64,000 nt of DNA from Rhodococcus sp. HNM0563 (GTDB taxonomy: Bacteria; Actinomycetota; Actinomycetes; Mycobacteriales; Mycobacteriaceae): NCBI RefSeq assembly GCF_012726195.1, contig NZ_JAASAF010000010.1, positions 62,001 to 126,000 of the forward strand, in the 5' to 3' direction. The translations under genes were made by a program, and so were the position numbers. Positions 47,263 to 56,075 of the stretch are shown piece by piece. The notes beneath the pieces were generated by a model. That model was not told where the DNA came from, made no database searches, and was given only the letters and a program-made list of their open reading frames with translations. Position 1 is the stretch's first letter, and the number at the start of each line of letters is the position of its first letter.

Positions 47263-47502
47263 ATGACTTCACGAGGTGTTGTCCGACTCTGAAGGAAAGA
47301 AGACGGATGGGGAGCCATCGACTGTGTGCAGACTCCAGGTGGCTGCTGGGTGCATTTCAGTGAAGTCGAAATCGATGGATTCCGAGCGCTCGACCCTGGC
47401 CAAGAGGTCGACTTCGAGTGGCAGAAGACGAGCGGTCCGGTGGAGGGCTTCGCATTCATGGCCACGCAGGCACGCCCCGTCCAGGCCGAAAATGATCGGT
47501 GA
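47263..47502 (+). pseudogene. Cold-shock-domain-like protein with in-frame TGA at codon 10
   Basis: The frame from ATG 47263 reads MTSRGVVRL, TGA, then RKEDGWGAIDCVQTPGGCWV and HFSEVEIDGFRALDPGQEVD, ending at 47502. GWGAI and VHFS stand where cold-shock domains have their RNP-like motifs, and the total of about 79 codons is a normal length. The TGA falls where the second half of the first strand should begin. No alternative start exists in frame after it. Most likely a nonsense mutation; there are no signs of selenocysteine machinery or a hairpin. Confidence 0.65.
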
Positions 47503-47580
47503 CCGGTAGCCCTGAATTCAGTTCGGGGAGCTGGATTCTGCCGACCACCAACGATCGCGGATCGTACTCTCGACCCGGCC

Positions 47581-48345
47581 CTACCGCGGCAACCGCCGCC
47601 ACACCGCCCGCGGCAGCAAGCGCATCCCGAAGAACACCGGCCGCAACACCGCCGGCACCCACACCTCACCGCGACCACGCTGCAACGCCCGCACCGTCGC
47701 GCCCGCCACCTGAGGTGGGGTACTCGACAACGGTGCCGGGCTCATCCCCTCGGTCATCCGGCCGATCACGAACCCGGGCCGCACCACCAGCAGCGACACG
47801 CCGCTACCGTGCAGGGCGTCGGCCAGACCGGACGCAAACCCGTCCAATCCTGCTTTCGCCGATCCGTACACATAGTTCGCGCGGCGCACCCGCCACCCGG
47901 CGACCGACGAGAACACCACGATGCGTCCGCTGCAATGCGCACGCATCCGCTGCGCCAGCACCGTGAGCAACCCGACCTGGGCAACGAAGTCCGTGTGCAC
48001 GACCGCGACCGCGTGCGCGGGATCGGTTTCGGCGCGGGACTGATCCCCGAGGATCCCGAAGGCCAGCACCGCAACGTCGATCGGGCCGTGCGTGGTGGTG
48101 ATCGAATCGAGCACCGCTGCATGGGTTTCGAGGGCGTCGGCGTCGAACTCGACGGTGTGCACCGCCGCCGCTCCTGCCGCCAGCACCTGCGTAACCGGCC
48201 CGTCGAGGTGCTCGGCGCGGCGCGCCGCCAGCACGACGATGCGCCCCGGCGCCAGCCGTGCAGCGATCTCGGTGCCGATTTCGCTGCGTCCCCCGAAAAT
48301 GACGATGGGGCCTGTCGCCGCGGAACCGGCTGTGGTGTTGCTCAT
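47581..48345 (-). CDS. DprE2-like short-chain dehydrogenase/reductase
   Basis: 254 aa, the same length as DprE2. Rossmann start VIFGGRSEIGTEIAARLAPG, and the segment SSVAGWRVRRANYVYGSAKA with GLDGF, which is strikingly similar to DprE2 (the Ser-Tyr-Lys site is inside it). DprE2 reduces the keto intermediate in decaprenylphosphoryl-arabinose synthesis for the arabinogalactan wall. No dprE1 lies nearby, so this may be a paralogue rather than the essential enzyme. It diverges from the STM4015-like gene across about 105 bp. Confidence 0.8.
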   Translation of the reverse strand: MSNTTAGSAATGPIVIFGGRSEIGTEIAARLAPGRIVVLAARRAEHLDGPVTQVLAAGAAAVHTVEFDADALETHAAVLDSITTTHGPIDVAVLAFGILGDQSRAETDPAHAVAVVHTDFVAQVGLLTVLAQRMRAHCSGRIVVFSSVAGWRVRRANYVYGSAKAGLDGFASGLADALHGSGVSLLVVRPGFVIGRMTEGMSPAPLSSTPPQVAGATVRALQRGRGEVWVPAVLRPVFFGMRLLPRAVWRRLPR

Positions 48346-48451
48346 GATTCCAGTGTGCCGCGCGTCTCCGTCGGAAAGGAGTCGGGGTCGTGTCGTAGGG
48401 TGCCGACGCATAGTTCGACCGACCCACTCCCTCGGAAATGGAGCATCACCG

Positions 48452-49396
48452 GTGACGATCGACACCCCTACCAGTACCTTCGCCGGACTACCCGTCCAGC
48501 AGTACTCCGCTGATATCCCGACCCCCACCGATCCGGGCGCGTTCGCGTGGAAGATCGCCACCGACTGGAACCGTGGCGACGACGGTTTCGTCGACGACCT
48601 GGTGTCTCTCGCCGGTCAGCCGTGGGCCGGACAGATCAGCACGCTGGTGTTCGGGTGTTGGACGGAGGCCAGTGATCCGCTGCCGACGGACAAGGTGGTG
48701 CCGCTGCTTGCGGCGTTCCCGGCCGTGCGGCATCTGTTCGTCGGCGACATGACCTTCGAGGAATGCGAGATCTCGTGGATCGACTGGGGGGATCTCGGAG
48801 CGGTCCTCGCGGCTTTCCCTGATCTCGAGACACTCCAGTTGCGCGGCGGTAGTTCGACGACCATCAGCGAGCCGGTCCCCCTCGCCACGCCGGTCCTGCC
48901 CCGGTTGCGGTCGCTGACCGTCGAATCCGGTGGACTGCAACAGACCTACCTCGACGGGTTGCTCGCGATCGACGCACCCGACCTGACCGACCTCGAGATC
49001 TGGCTCGGCGTCGACAACTACGGTGCCATCACCGTCGTCGACCCGCTCTCCGCGCTGCTCGCCGGCAACCGGTTTCCCGCACTGAGCCGTCTGGGTTTGC
49101 GCAACAGCGATCTCGCCGACCGTATTGCTGCGGCGCTGGTGCAGGCACCGGTGTTGCAGCGCATCTCCACGCTCGACCTGTCGAACGGGACGCTGACCGA
49201 CACCGGAGCCGATACGCTCGCCGGCGCTGATCTCGGTGCAGTGCGCACCTTGATCCTCGACCATCATTTCGTCTCCGACGAGGCGTTGTCGCGGCTGCGC
49301 GCGGCACACCCGCACGTGGAGATCTCGGCCGACGACCGGCAGGAACCCGAAGAGCACGGCGGCGAGGTCTATCTGTATACCGCTGTCTCCGAATGA
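48452..49396 (+). CDS. STM4015 family leucine-rich-repeat protein
   Basis: 314 aa, start GTG 48452. From about residue 90 onward it has irregular leucine-rich repeats (FPDLETLQLRGGSS, LPRLRSLTVESGG, APDLTDLEIWLG, FPALSRLGLRNSDLAD, LQRISTLDLSNGTLTD, LGAVRTLILDHHFVSD). There is no signal peptide, so it is a cytoplasmic binding scaffold. It is the first gene of five on the same strand joined by ATGA overlaps. The family is named from Salmonella STM4015, which travels with STM4011-STM4014. Function unknown; it may bind the substrate or partner of the radical SAM enzymes (inference). Confidence 0.82.
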   Translation: MTIDTPTSTFAGLPVQQYSADIPTPTDPGAFAWKIATDWNRGDDGFVDDLVSLAGQPWAGQISTLVFGCWTEASDPLPTDKVVPLLAAFPAVRHLFVGDMTFEECEISWIDWGDLGAVLAAFPDLETLQLRGGSSTTISEPVPLATPVLPRLRSLTVESGGLQQTYLDGLLAIDAPDLTDLEIWLGVDNYGAITVVDPLSALLAGNRFPALSRLGLRNSDLADRIAAALVQAPVLQRISTLDLSNGTLTDTGADTLAGADLGAVRTLILDHHFVSDEALSRLRAAHPHVEISADDRQEPEEHGGEVYLYTAVSE

Positions 49397-50544
49397 CTTC
49401 CCTACCGCAGCTGCTGCTGGTTGGGAATCCGGGCGGTCGCCGCACGACGTTGCTTGCCGCGGCGTGCCGCCGGGCGGGTCACCGGGCACCGCAGGTGTTG
49501 AGTTGGCGCACAGTCCTCGCGGACGGGCCGTCCAGGGCGGGTGCGGTGCTCGCCGCAGCCCTGGCCGCACCGGCAGCTCCGGCTCTGGTGCGGATCGACT
49601 CCCCCGGCGACGACCCGGTCGTCGACCGGCTGCTGCGCGGCGCCCCCGACTGCGCACCCCGCGGTGCGATCACCGCCGGTCCCGCCTGGTATCGGGGGTT
49701 CAGCACAGCCACCGCCGCGCTCGGCGATGCGGCCACCGCGGCCGGTGCCCGTCTGACCGCCGATCCCGCCGACCTGGGGGTGCTCTTCGACAAAGCCGCC
49801 TGCCACGCCCGTCTGGAGGCCGCCGGTGTCCCGGTGCCTGCCGCGCTCGGGGCCCCGATCCGTGGTTGGGACGACTTGCGGGACGGCCTGCGGAGACGCG
49901 GCTGGGCCAGGGTGTTCGTCAAGCCCGCTCACGGCTCGTCCGCGTCCGGGGTACTCGCCGTGCAACTGCGCAACCACCGTGCGGGCGCGGATGTGCTCGC
50001 ACGCGGCCCGGTGCAGTGGCACGACGGACGGCCGGTCAACAGCCTGCGGCCCGGCACGTTCCGCGGTGAAACAGAAGTCGGCGCCCTCGTCGATGCGCTC
50101 GCCGAGCAGCGACTGCACGTCGAACAGTGGTTTCCGAAACTCGTTCTGCGCGGCAAGGCCGCGGATGTGCGGGTTCTCGTTGTCGCCGGCACCGCGACGC
50201 ACGCGGTGGTGCGCACCTCGCGTGGCTCGGTGACGAACCTGCATCTGGGTAATGAACGCGGGGATCTCGCGGCACTGTGTGTGGTGCTCGGCGATGCGGG
50301 GTGGCGGCGGGTGCTCGATGTCGCCGAGGCCTCCGCCCGGTGTTTTCCCGGCATGCACACCGTCGGTGTCGACGTGCTCGTCGGTGCGCGAGCCGGATCG
50401 TCGGGGCCGGCGCCCACCCCGGTGGCGGTTGCCGAGGTCAATGCCTTCGGTGATCTGTTGCCGAATCTGCCCGGCCTCCACCGCCCCGACCACGACACCT
50501 ACGACGCCCAGATCCACAGCCTGACCGGAGTACTCACCGCATGA
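49393..50544 (+). CDS. STM4014 family ATP-grasp-like protein
   Basis: 383 aa, second gene of the five-gene operon, starting at ATG 49393 inside the previous stop. The C-terminal two thirds look like an ATP-grasp ligase: LFDKAACHARLEAAGVPVPA, the Lys and Gly-rich loop VFVKPAHGSSASGV, an Arg-rich strand DVRVLVVAGTATHAVVRTSR, and the acidic metal site VDVLVG ... VAEVNAFGDLLPNLPG. ATP-grasp enzymes join carboxylates to amines or thiols through acyl-phosphates. The substrate is unknown. Confidence 0.82.
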   Translation: MTSLPQLLLVGNPGGRRTTLLAAACRRAGHRAPQVLSWRTVLADGPSRAGAVLAAALAAPAAPALVRIDSPGDDPVVDRLLRGAPDCAPRGAITAGPAWYRGFSTATAALGDAATAAGARLTADPADLGVLFDKAACHARLEAAGVPVPAALGAPIRGWDDLRDGLRRRGWARVFVKPAHGSSASGVLAVQLRNHRAGADVLARGPVQWHDGRPVNSLRPGTFRGETEVGALVDALAEQRLHVEQWFPKLVLRGKAADVRVLVVAGTATHAVVRTSRGSVTNLHLGNERGDLAALCVVLGDAGWRRVLDVAEASARCFPGMHTVGVDVLVGARAGSSGPAPTPVAVAEVNAFGDLLPNLPGLHRPDHDTYDAQIHSLTGVLTA

Positions 50545-51398
50545 CCCAGATCCCCGCGTTCCGCGATGTCGTCGGCACCCACGACATCGTGTTCGTCACC
50601 CTCGACACGTTGCGTTTCGACGTCGCCGACACCGAACTGGCCGCTGGCCGCACCCCGAACCTCGCCGCGCTGCTCCCCGGTGGGCGGTGGGAGCAGCGTC
50701 ATACTCCCGCAACGTTCACTTTCCCCGCCCATCAGGCGTTCTTCGCCGGGTTCTTGCCCACCCCGGCCGACGGCGGCGACCACGAGCGGTTGTTCGCCGC
50801 GGAGTTCCCCGGCCACACCGAAGATCTCCTGGGGTCGGGTACCTGGCTGTTCGGCGAGGCCACCGTCGTCGAGGCCCTCGCCGCTGCCGGTTACCGCACC
50901 GTGTGTCTCGGCGGGGTGGGGTTCTTCAACCGGCAGACCGCGTTGGGTTCGGTGCTGCCCGACCTGTTCGAGGAAAGTCACTGGTCCGAGGCCACGGGGG
51001 TCGCCGACCCCGACAGCTTCGATCATCAACTCGACGCGCTCGACTCACGCCTCGCCGTCGACGATCCGCGCCCCCGGTTCGTGTTCGTCAACGTGGCGGC
51101 GCTGCACCAGCCCAACCACTTCTATCTCGACGGCATCGCGAGTACCCCTGAGACGCGGCGCCCCGACACCCTGGAAAGTCACGCCGCGGCGTTGCGGTAC
51201 GTCGATTCGCGGATTCCGCGTCTGACCAGGATGCTCACGGCGGGTCCCCGTCCGGTGTTCCTGATCGTGTGCTCCGATCACGGCACTGCGTACGGCGACG
51301 ACGACCGCCAGGGGCATCGCCTCGCCCACGAGTGCGTGTGGACCGTGCCGTACGCGCACACCGTCCTGCCGCACCTCACCTCCGGAGCCGCCGCATGA
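50541..51398 (+). CDS. STM4013/SEN3800 family hydrolase (alkaline phosphatase superfamily)
   Basis: 285 aa. The N-terminus DIVFVTLDTLRFDVADTELA and TPNLAALLPGG follow the pattern of sulfatase/phosphodiesterase folds, with the first metal Asp in LDTLR and a possible nucleophile Thr in TPATFTFPAHQ. Near the end, VCSDHGTAYGDDDRQGHRLA supplies the DH pair and a late His. A soluble phospho- or sulfo-hydrolase is expected. Third gene of the operon, with ATGA overlaps on both sides. The substrate is unknown. Confidence 0.82.
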   Translation: MTQIPAFRDVVGTHDIVFVTLDTLRFDVADTELAAGRTPNLAALLPGGRWEQRHTPATFTFPAHQAFFAGFLPTPADGGDHERLFAAEFPGHTEDLLGSGTWLFGEATVVEALAAAGYRTVCLGGVGFFNRQTALGSVLPDLFEESHWSEATGVADPDSFDHQLDALDSRLAVDDPRPRFVFVNVAALHQPNHFYLDGIASTPETRRPDTLESHAAALRYVDSRIPRLTRMLTAGPRPVFLIVCSDHGTAYGDDDRQGHRLAHECVWTVPYAHTVLPHLTSGAAA

Positions 51399-52765
51399 AC
51401 GACAGTCAGATAGACCTCGACCACATAGACCTCGACGCGTCCCCGTACCAGGGGTATCTGTACGCCTATCCGCACAAGAGTGCCTACCGTCCCCTCGACC
51501 CGTCGCCGCGGCTGCGTGACGTGTGGGCGCGACAGGACCTGTCGTCGCTGTTTCTCTATGCCCACGTCCCGTTCTGCGAGATGCGCTGCGGTTTCTGCAA
51601 TCTGTTCACCACCGCCCGCCCACCTGCGGAGCGGGTCTCCGACTATCTGCAGGCACTGCGTCGTCAGGCCCGGCAGGTGCGCGCCGAACTCGACGCGACG
51701 GGACGCGCCGCTCACTTCGCCTCGGCCGCAATTGGTGGCGGCACCCCCACCTATCTCGAACCGGCAGAACTCGACGACCTGTTCGACATCCTCACCGGGT
51801 TCGCTCCGGAACTTCCCTCTTTGCCGATCGGGGTGGAGACCTCCCCGGCCACGGCCACCGAAGATCGGCTCACGGTGCTCGCCGAGCGCGGGGTGCACCG
51901 CGTCAGCATGGGTGTCCAGAGCTTCCTCGACCGCGAAGCGCACGCGGCGGGCCGCCCCCAACACCGCACCGACGTCGACGCCGCCCTCGACCGGCTGCAG
52001 GACGGTCGGTTTCCTGTCGTCAACCTCGATTTGATCTACGGCATCGACGGGCAGACCCCCGACACCTGGCAGTATTCGCTGGACACGGCGCTCGCGCGGC
52101 GCCCCGAGGAGATCTACCTGTATCCACTGTATGTGCGGCCGCTGACCGGGCTCGGTCGCCGCGCCGGCGACGAGGCGCTGCGGGATCCGGATTGGGACGC
52201 CCGCCGCCTCGGGCTGTATCGGCAGGGCGTCGCCGCGCTCACCGCCGCCGGGTATCGCCAGCATTCCATGCGGCAGTTCCGTCGCGCCGATGTGCCCGGC
52301 GACGACACCGACTACTGCTGCCAGAACGACGGCATGATCGGGCTCGGCTGCGGTGCCCGCTCCTACACCGACACACTGCATTACTCGTTCGACTACGCCG
52401 TCGGGATCCCCGCGGTGCGCACCATCCTCGACGAGTACAGCGCCACCACCGATTTCACCGCTGCCACCGTCGGAGCCCGTCTCGACGATCAGGAACAGCG
52501 CCGCCGCTGGCTGATCAAGACCTTGCTGCGCACCGAGGGGATGCGCACCGCCGATTACACCGGGCGGTTCGGCACCGACCCGCTCGTCGACATTCCGGAA
52601 CTCGGTGCCCTGACCGCTCGTGGGTGGTCCACCCATCGGCCTGATCCCGGGGGCGGGACCTGGATCCGATTGACCGATGACGGGCTCGCGCATTCCGACG
52701 TCATCGGGCCGTGGCTGGTGTCGACGTCGGTCCGTGCGGCGATGGCCACGGCTGTGATCCGATGA
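51395..52765 (+). CDS. STM4012 family radical SAM protein (HemN/HemW-like)
   Basis: 456 aa. The radical SAM cluster motif CxxxCxxC is in HVPFCEMRCGFCNLFTTARP near residue 64. The layout that follows (IGGGTPTYLEP, IGVETSPATATEDRL, VSMGVQSFLDREAHAAGRPQ, NLDLIYGIDGQTPDTWQYSL) is that of coproporphyrinogen III dehydrogenase-like enzymes. HemN relatives of this type are often not in haem synthesis; here no haem genes are near and the operon mates are the STM4011-4015 set. Start ATG 51395 overlaps the upstream stop. Confidence 0.88.
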   Translation: MNDSQIDLDHIDLDASPYQGYLYAYPHKSAYRPLDPSPRLRDVWARQDLSSLFLYAHVPFCEMRCGFCNLFTTARPPAERVSDYLQALRRQARQVRAELDATGRAAHFASAAIGGGTPTYLEPAELDDLFDILTGFAPELPSLPIGVETSPATATEDRLTVLAERGVHRVSMGVQSFLDREAHAAGRPQHRTDVDAALDRLQDGRFPVVNLDLIYGIDGQTPDTWQYSLDTALARRPEEIYLYPLYVRPLTGLGRRAGDEALRDPDWDARRLGLYRQGVAALTAAGYRQHSMRQFRRADVPGDDTDYCCQNDGMIGLGCGARSYTDTLHYSFDYAVGIPAVRTILDEYSATTDFTAATVGARLDDQEQRRRWLIKTLLRTEGMRTADYTGRFGTDPLVDIPELGALTARGWSTHRPDPGGGTWIRLTDDGLAHSDVIGPWLVSTSVRAAMATAVIR

Positions 52766-53679
52766 CGGACTCGGCCGCACCCGAGTTGACGATCCTCTAT
52801 CGCGGTCCGCTCGCCAGCTGCAACTACGACTGTCCCTATTGCCCGTTCGCCAAGCGTCGTGACAGTCCCGCCACGCTCCGCGCAGACCGGGCCGCGCTCG
52901 CCAGGTTCGTCGACTGGGTCACCCGCAATCCGCAGCAGCATCGGCAGCTGTCGATCCTGTTCACCCCGTGGGGCGAAGCCCTGACCCGCTCGTGGTATCG
53001 GGACTCGCTGGTGACGCTGTCGCATCTGCCGCATGTGGGGACTGTCGCGGTGCAGACCAATCTGTCGTGCCGCACCGGCTGGCTCGCGGACGCCGACCCG
53101 AACCGGCTCGCCCTGTGGTGCACCTACCATCCCGGTGAAACCACCCTCGAGAAATTCGTGGCGCGTACCGCCGAACTCGACGCGATGGGGATCCGGCATT
53201 CGGTGGGCATCGTCGGGCTCGCCGACAATCTCGAGTCCGCCCGCGCGCTGCGCGCGGCGCTACCGGAGGCCACCTACCTGTGGGTCAACGCCGAGGAAGG
53301 CCGCGGTTACAGCGCGCAGGAAGCGGCGGTGTGGACCGCGCTCGATCCGTTGTTCGAGTACTCGGCGCATGCGCACCCGTCCGCGGGTCTGCCGTGCCGC
53401 ACCGGGGAGAGCGTGATCAGCGTCGACGGTGACGGGCTGGTGCGGCGCTGCCATTTTGTGGCGGCGCCGCTCGGCAACCTCTACGACGGTTCGTATCTTC
53501 CGGCGTTGCGGCCGCGGGTGTGTCCGAATGCGGTGTGCGACTGTCACATCGGGTATGTGCATCTCGAGACACTGCCGCTCTACGAGGTGTTCGCCGGCGG
53601 CATCGTCGAACGCATCCCCGCCGGCCGGAGGTTACCGCTCAGCCCGGCAGCACCGTCAGCCCGTGCGGGCGCCGATTGA
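52762..53679 (+). CDS. STM4011 family radical SAM protein
   Basis: 305 aa, last gene of the operon (ATGA overlap at 52762). CxxxCxxC is in SCNYDCPYCPFAK near residue 21, followed by a partial TIM barrel. The C-terminal region has more cysteines (LPCRTGESVIS, RRCHFV, RVCPNAVCDCHIGY), consistent with an auxiliary iron-sulfur cluster as in SPASM/twitch domains. Such enzymes often modify peptides or complex small molecules. Its 3' end overlaps the convergent M24 peptidase gene by 41 bp. Confidence 0.87.
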   Translation: MTDSAAPELTILYRGPLASCNYDCPYCPFAKRRDSPATLRADRAALARFVDWVTRNPQQHRQLSILFTPWGEALTRSWYRDSLVTLSHLPHVGTVAVQTNLSCRTGWLADADPNRLALWCTYHPGETTLEKFVARTAELDAMGIRHSVGIVGLADNLESARALRAALPEATYLWVNAEEGRGYSAQEAAVWTALDPLFEYSAHAHPSAGLPCRTGESVISVDGDGLVRRCHFVAAPLGNLYDGSYLPALRPRVCPNAVCDCHIGYVHLETLPLYEVFAGGIVERIPAGRRLPLSPAAPSARAGAD

Positions 53680-54769
53680 CCGGCTCGCAGCCGTCGTCGG
53701 TGACGATGACGATGTCCTCGATGCGGGCGCCCCATTCGCCGCGGAAGTAGATGCCCGGTTCGACGCTGAACGCCATGCCCGCCTGCAGCGGTTCGGTGTT
53801 GCCGTTGACGATGTACGGCTCTTCGTGCACCGACAGACCGATGCCGTGCCCGGTGCGGTGCACGAAAACCTCGGCGAGTCCCTCGGCGGCGAGCAGATCA
53901 CGTGCTGCGGCGTCGATGTCCTCGGCACGTGCCCCCGGCTTCACGGCATCGACGGCGGCCTGCTGTGCGGCCTCGAGCACCGCGATCTTCTCAGCGGCAG
54001 CGGCATCCGGGGTACCGATGCTGTAGGTGCGGGTCGAATCGGAGTTGTAGCCCGGTTCGACCGGACCGCCGATGTCGATGACCACGATGTCCCCGGTGGT
54101 GATGACCCGGTCGGAGACCTCGTGGTGCGGGTCGGCGCCGTGCGGACCCGACCCGACGATCACGAACGCGGCGTCGGTGTGGCCTTCGGCGATGATCGCG
54201 GCGGAGATGTCCGCGGCGACCTGCGCTTCGGTGCGGCCCGGGCGCAGCCATTCCCCCATTCGGGCGTGCACGCGGTCGATGGCGGCTCCGGCGCGGCGCA
54301 GCGCCTCGATCTCGTCGCTGTCCTTGATCATGCGCAGATCCCGGATCACCGGTGTCGCGAGGACCGGGACGTGATCGAACGTCGCGGCGATCGGCACCAG
54401 ATGCAGCGCCGGCATCGCGTCGGCCACAGCGACCTTCCCCCCGGCGGGAACGAATTCTGCGACGAGTGCGTACGGGTTCTGCCCGTCCACCCAGTCGCGT
54501 ACCGGCAGCGCGAGTTCGGTGACAGCGGACTCGTTCAGCGAGGCCAGTTCCAGGCGCGGCACGACCACCGCGGCGGTCGACCCGTCGGTGGGAATCACCA
54601 GGGCGGTGAGGCGTTCGAACGATTCGGCGCGGGACCCGATCAGATAGCGCAGGTCGGGGCCGGGGGTGATCAGGAGCGCATCGAGTCCGGCGGCGGCACC
54701 GAGTTCGGCGGCGCGGCGGAGTCGGGCTCCGTAGCGGACGGCGGGGAAGCGGGACTCAGGGGTGCTCAT
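53639..54769 (-). CDS. pepE: M24 family Xaa-Pro dipeptidase (PepE/PepQ type)
   Basis: 376-aa cytoplasmic metallopeptidase that cleaves X-Pro bonds. An N-terminal creatinase-like domain (to about 130) is followed by the pita-bread domain with all five metal ligands: Asp in VVIDIGGPVEP, Asp in YNSDSTRTYS, His in HRTGHGIGLS, Glu in AFSVEPGIYF and Glu in GARIEDIVIV. Start ATG 54769 (MSTPESRF). It is divergent from the exonuclease gene across 35 bp, the same arrangement as M. tuberculosis Rv2089c/Rv2090. Confidence 0.93.
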   Translation of the reverse strand: MSTPESRFPAVRYGARLRRAAELGAAAGLDALLITPGPDLRYLIGSRAESFERLTALVIPTDGSTAAVVVPRLELASLNESAVTELALPVRDWVDGQNPYALVAEFVPAGGKVAVADAMPALHLVPIAATFDHVPVLATPVIRDLRMIKDSDEIEALRRAGAAIDRVHARMGEWLRPGRTEAQVAADISAAIIAEGHTDAAFVIVGSGPHGADPHHEVSDRVITTGDIVVIDIGGPVEPGYNSDSTRTYSIGTPDAAAAEKIAVLEAAQQAAVDAVKPGARAEDIDAAARDLLAAEGLAEVFVHRTGHGIGLSVHEEPYIVNGNTEPLQAGMAFSVEPGIYFRGEWGARIEDIVIVTDDGCEPVNRRPHGLTVLPG

Positions 54770-54804
54770 GTCGTCGAGCCTAATGCCCGTGCCCAGATGG
54801 CAGG

Positions 54805-55788
54805 ATGAGGTCCGTGACCGAACCCGACACTTCCGCGCCGCCCACCGGGGCACCGTCGTTGATGCTGCTCGACAGCGCCGGCCTGTGGTTCCGCGCGTTC
54901 TACGGCGTGCCCGATTCTCTCACCGGCCCCGACGGCACCCCCATCAATGCGATCCGCGGGTTCGTCGACATGGTCGCGACGTTGATTCGCCGCCAACGCC
55001 CCACCCGGATGGTCGCCTGCCTGGATCTGGATTGGCGGCCCGCCTTTCGGGTTGCGGCGGTGCCCAGCTACAAGGCGCACCGCGTCGCCGCCGACTCTCT
55101 CGACGGCACCGTCGAAGACGTCCCGCCCGCGCTGAGCCGGCAGGTCCCGGTGATCCTCGACATTCTCGCTGCCGCAGGCATCGCCACCGGCGGCGCCGAC
55201 GGTTTCGAAGCCGACGACGTGATGGGTACCCTCGCCGCGACCGAACGCACCGACCCGGTGGTGGTGGTCAGCGGCGACCGCGATCTGCTGCAGGTCGTCA
55301 CCGACACCCCCGTGCCCGTGCGGGTGCTGTATGTGGGTCGGGGCCTGGCGAAAGCCGAGTTGTACGATCCGGCGTTGGTCGCGGAGAAGTACGGAGTTCC
55401 CCTGGACCGGCCTGGCGCAGGCTACGCCGAACTCGCGGTGCTGCGCGGCGACCCGTCGGACGGGTTGCCCGGCGTCAAAGGTATCGGGGACAAGACCGCG
55501 TCCGGATTGCTGATGCAGTACGGGTCGCTCGCCGCGGTGCGCGCGGCAGCGCTCGACGAGTCGACGTCGCTCGCGAAAGGCGTGCGCAGCAAGCTCGCCG
55601 CCGCGTCCGACTATCTGGACGTGGCGATGCCGGTGGTGAGGGTCGCCACCGACGCGCCGGTGCAGTGTTCCAAGTCCGACGAGTTGCCGTCGTCGCCGGC
55701 CGATCCGGACGCGTTGACCGCGCTCGCGCAGCGGTGGGGTGTGGAACGGGCCGTAGGGTCGCTCACCGCAGCCCTCGCCGGACAGTAG
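54805..55788 (+). CDS. 5'-3' exonuclease (polymerase I 5'-nuclease-like)
   Basis: 327 aa, a stand-alone 5'-nuclease domain as in the N-terminus of DNA polymerase I. Metal-binding acids lie in [36 protein letters not shown] and [13 protein letters not shown]; the helix-three-turn-helix is [17 protein letters not shown] near residue 220. It probably trims RNA primers or flaps and resembles Rv2090. Start ATG 54805; GTG 54814 is an alternative because neither has an ideal Shine-Dalgarno. Confidence 0.92.
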   Translation: MRSVTEPDTSAPPTGAPSLMLLDSAGLWFRAFYGVPDSLTGPDGTPINAIRGFVDMVATLIRRQRPTRMVACLDLDWRPAFRVAAVPSYKAHRVAADSLDGTVEDVPPALSRQVPVILDILAAAGIATGGADGFEADDVMGTLAATERTDPVVVVSGDRDLLQVVTDTPVPVRVLYVGRGLAKAELYDPALVAEKYGVPLDRPGAGYAELAVLRGDPSDGLPGVKGIGDKTASGLLMQYGSLAAVRAAALDESTSLAKGVRSKLAAASDYLDVAMPVVRVATDAPVQCSKSDELPSSPADPDALTALAQRWGVERAVGSLTAALAGQ

Positions 55789-55795
55789 CGCGCGC

Positions 55796-56041
55796 ATGAC
55801 CGACCAGAATCCGATCGGGAAGATCGGACGACTCACGCTGGCCACCCGCGGTACCGACGGGCCCGGGCAGGTGGAGTTGCCGATCCGTGGTGGCCGCGAA
55901 ACCTACACCGCGTGGTCCACGCAGCCGCTGCCGGGGATGTCCACCGTCCTGGTGGTCGCCGACCGTGGTGGCCGCGCGCTCGATGTCGAGCCGTGGCTGG
56001 ACCTGAGTGTCGCCAGTGAGACAGAAAAGACCCAACAGTAG
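55796..56041 (+). CDS. Small OB-fold (NfeD-like C-terminal) partner of flotillin
   Basis: 81 aa: IGKIGRLTLATRGTDGPGQV, then VELPIRGGRETYTAWS, and VLVVADRGGRALDVEPW. This beta-rich pattern with a G-x-a/l-rich first strand matches the OB-fold found at the C-terminus of NfeD proteins, here without the membrane helices. NfeD and flotillin genes are commonly paired and the proteins interact at membrane domains. Starts 7 bp after the exonuclease stop and precedes the flotillin gene by 34 bp. Confidence 0.68.
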   Translation: MTDQNPIGKIGRLTLATRGTDGPGQVELPIRGGRETYTAWSTQPLPGMSTVLVVADRGGRALDVEPWLDLSVASETEKTQQ

Positions 56042-56075
56042 TTGACACAGCAGCACCCAACACAGAGGAGTCCGA

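Noticed and set aside
47290-47292. Selenocysteine at the TGA of the cold-shock-like gene
   Set aside because: No hairpin of SECIS type follows, and no selenocysteine genes are near; a nonsense change is simpler.
53639-53679. 41-bp overlap of the STM4011-like and M24 peptidase genes as an annotation error
   Set aside because: Both 3' ends are supported by intact frames; convergent tail overlap is acceptable in this compact genome.
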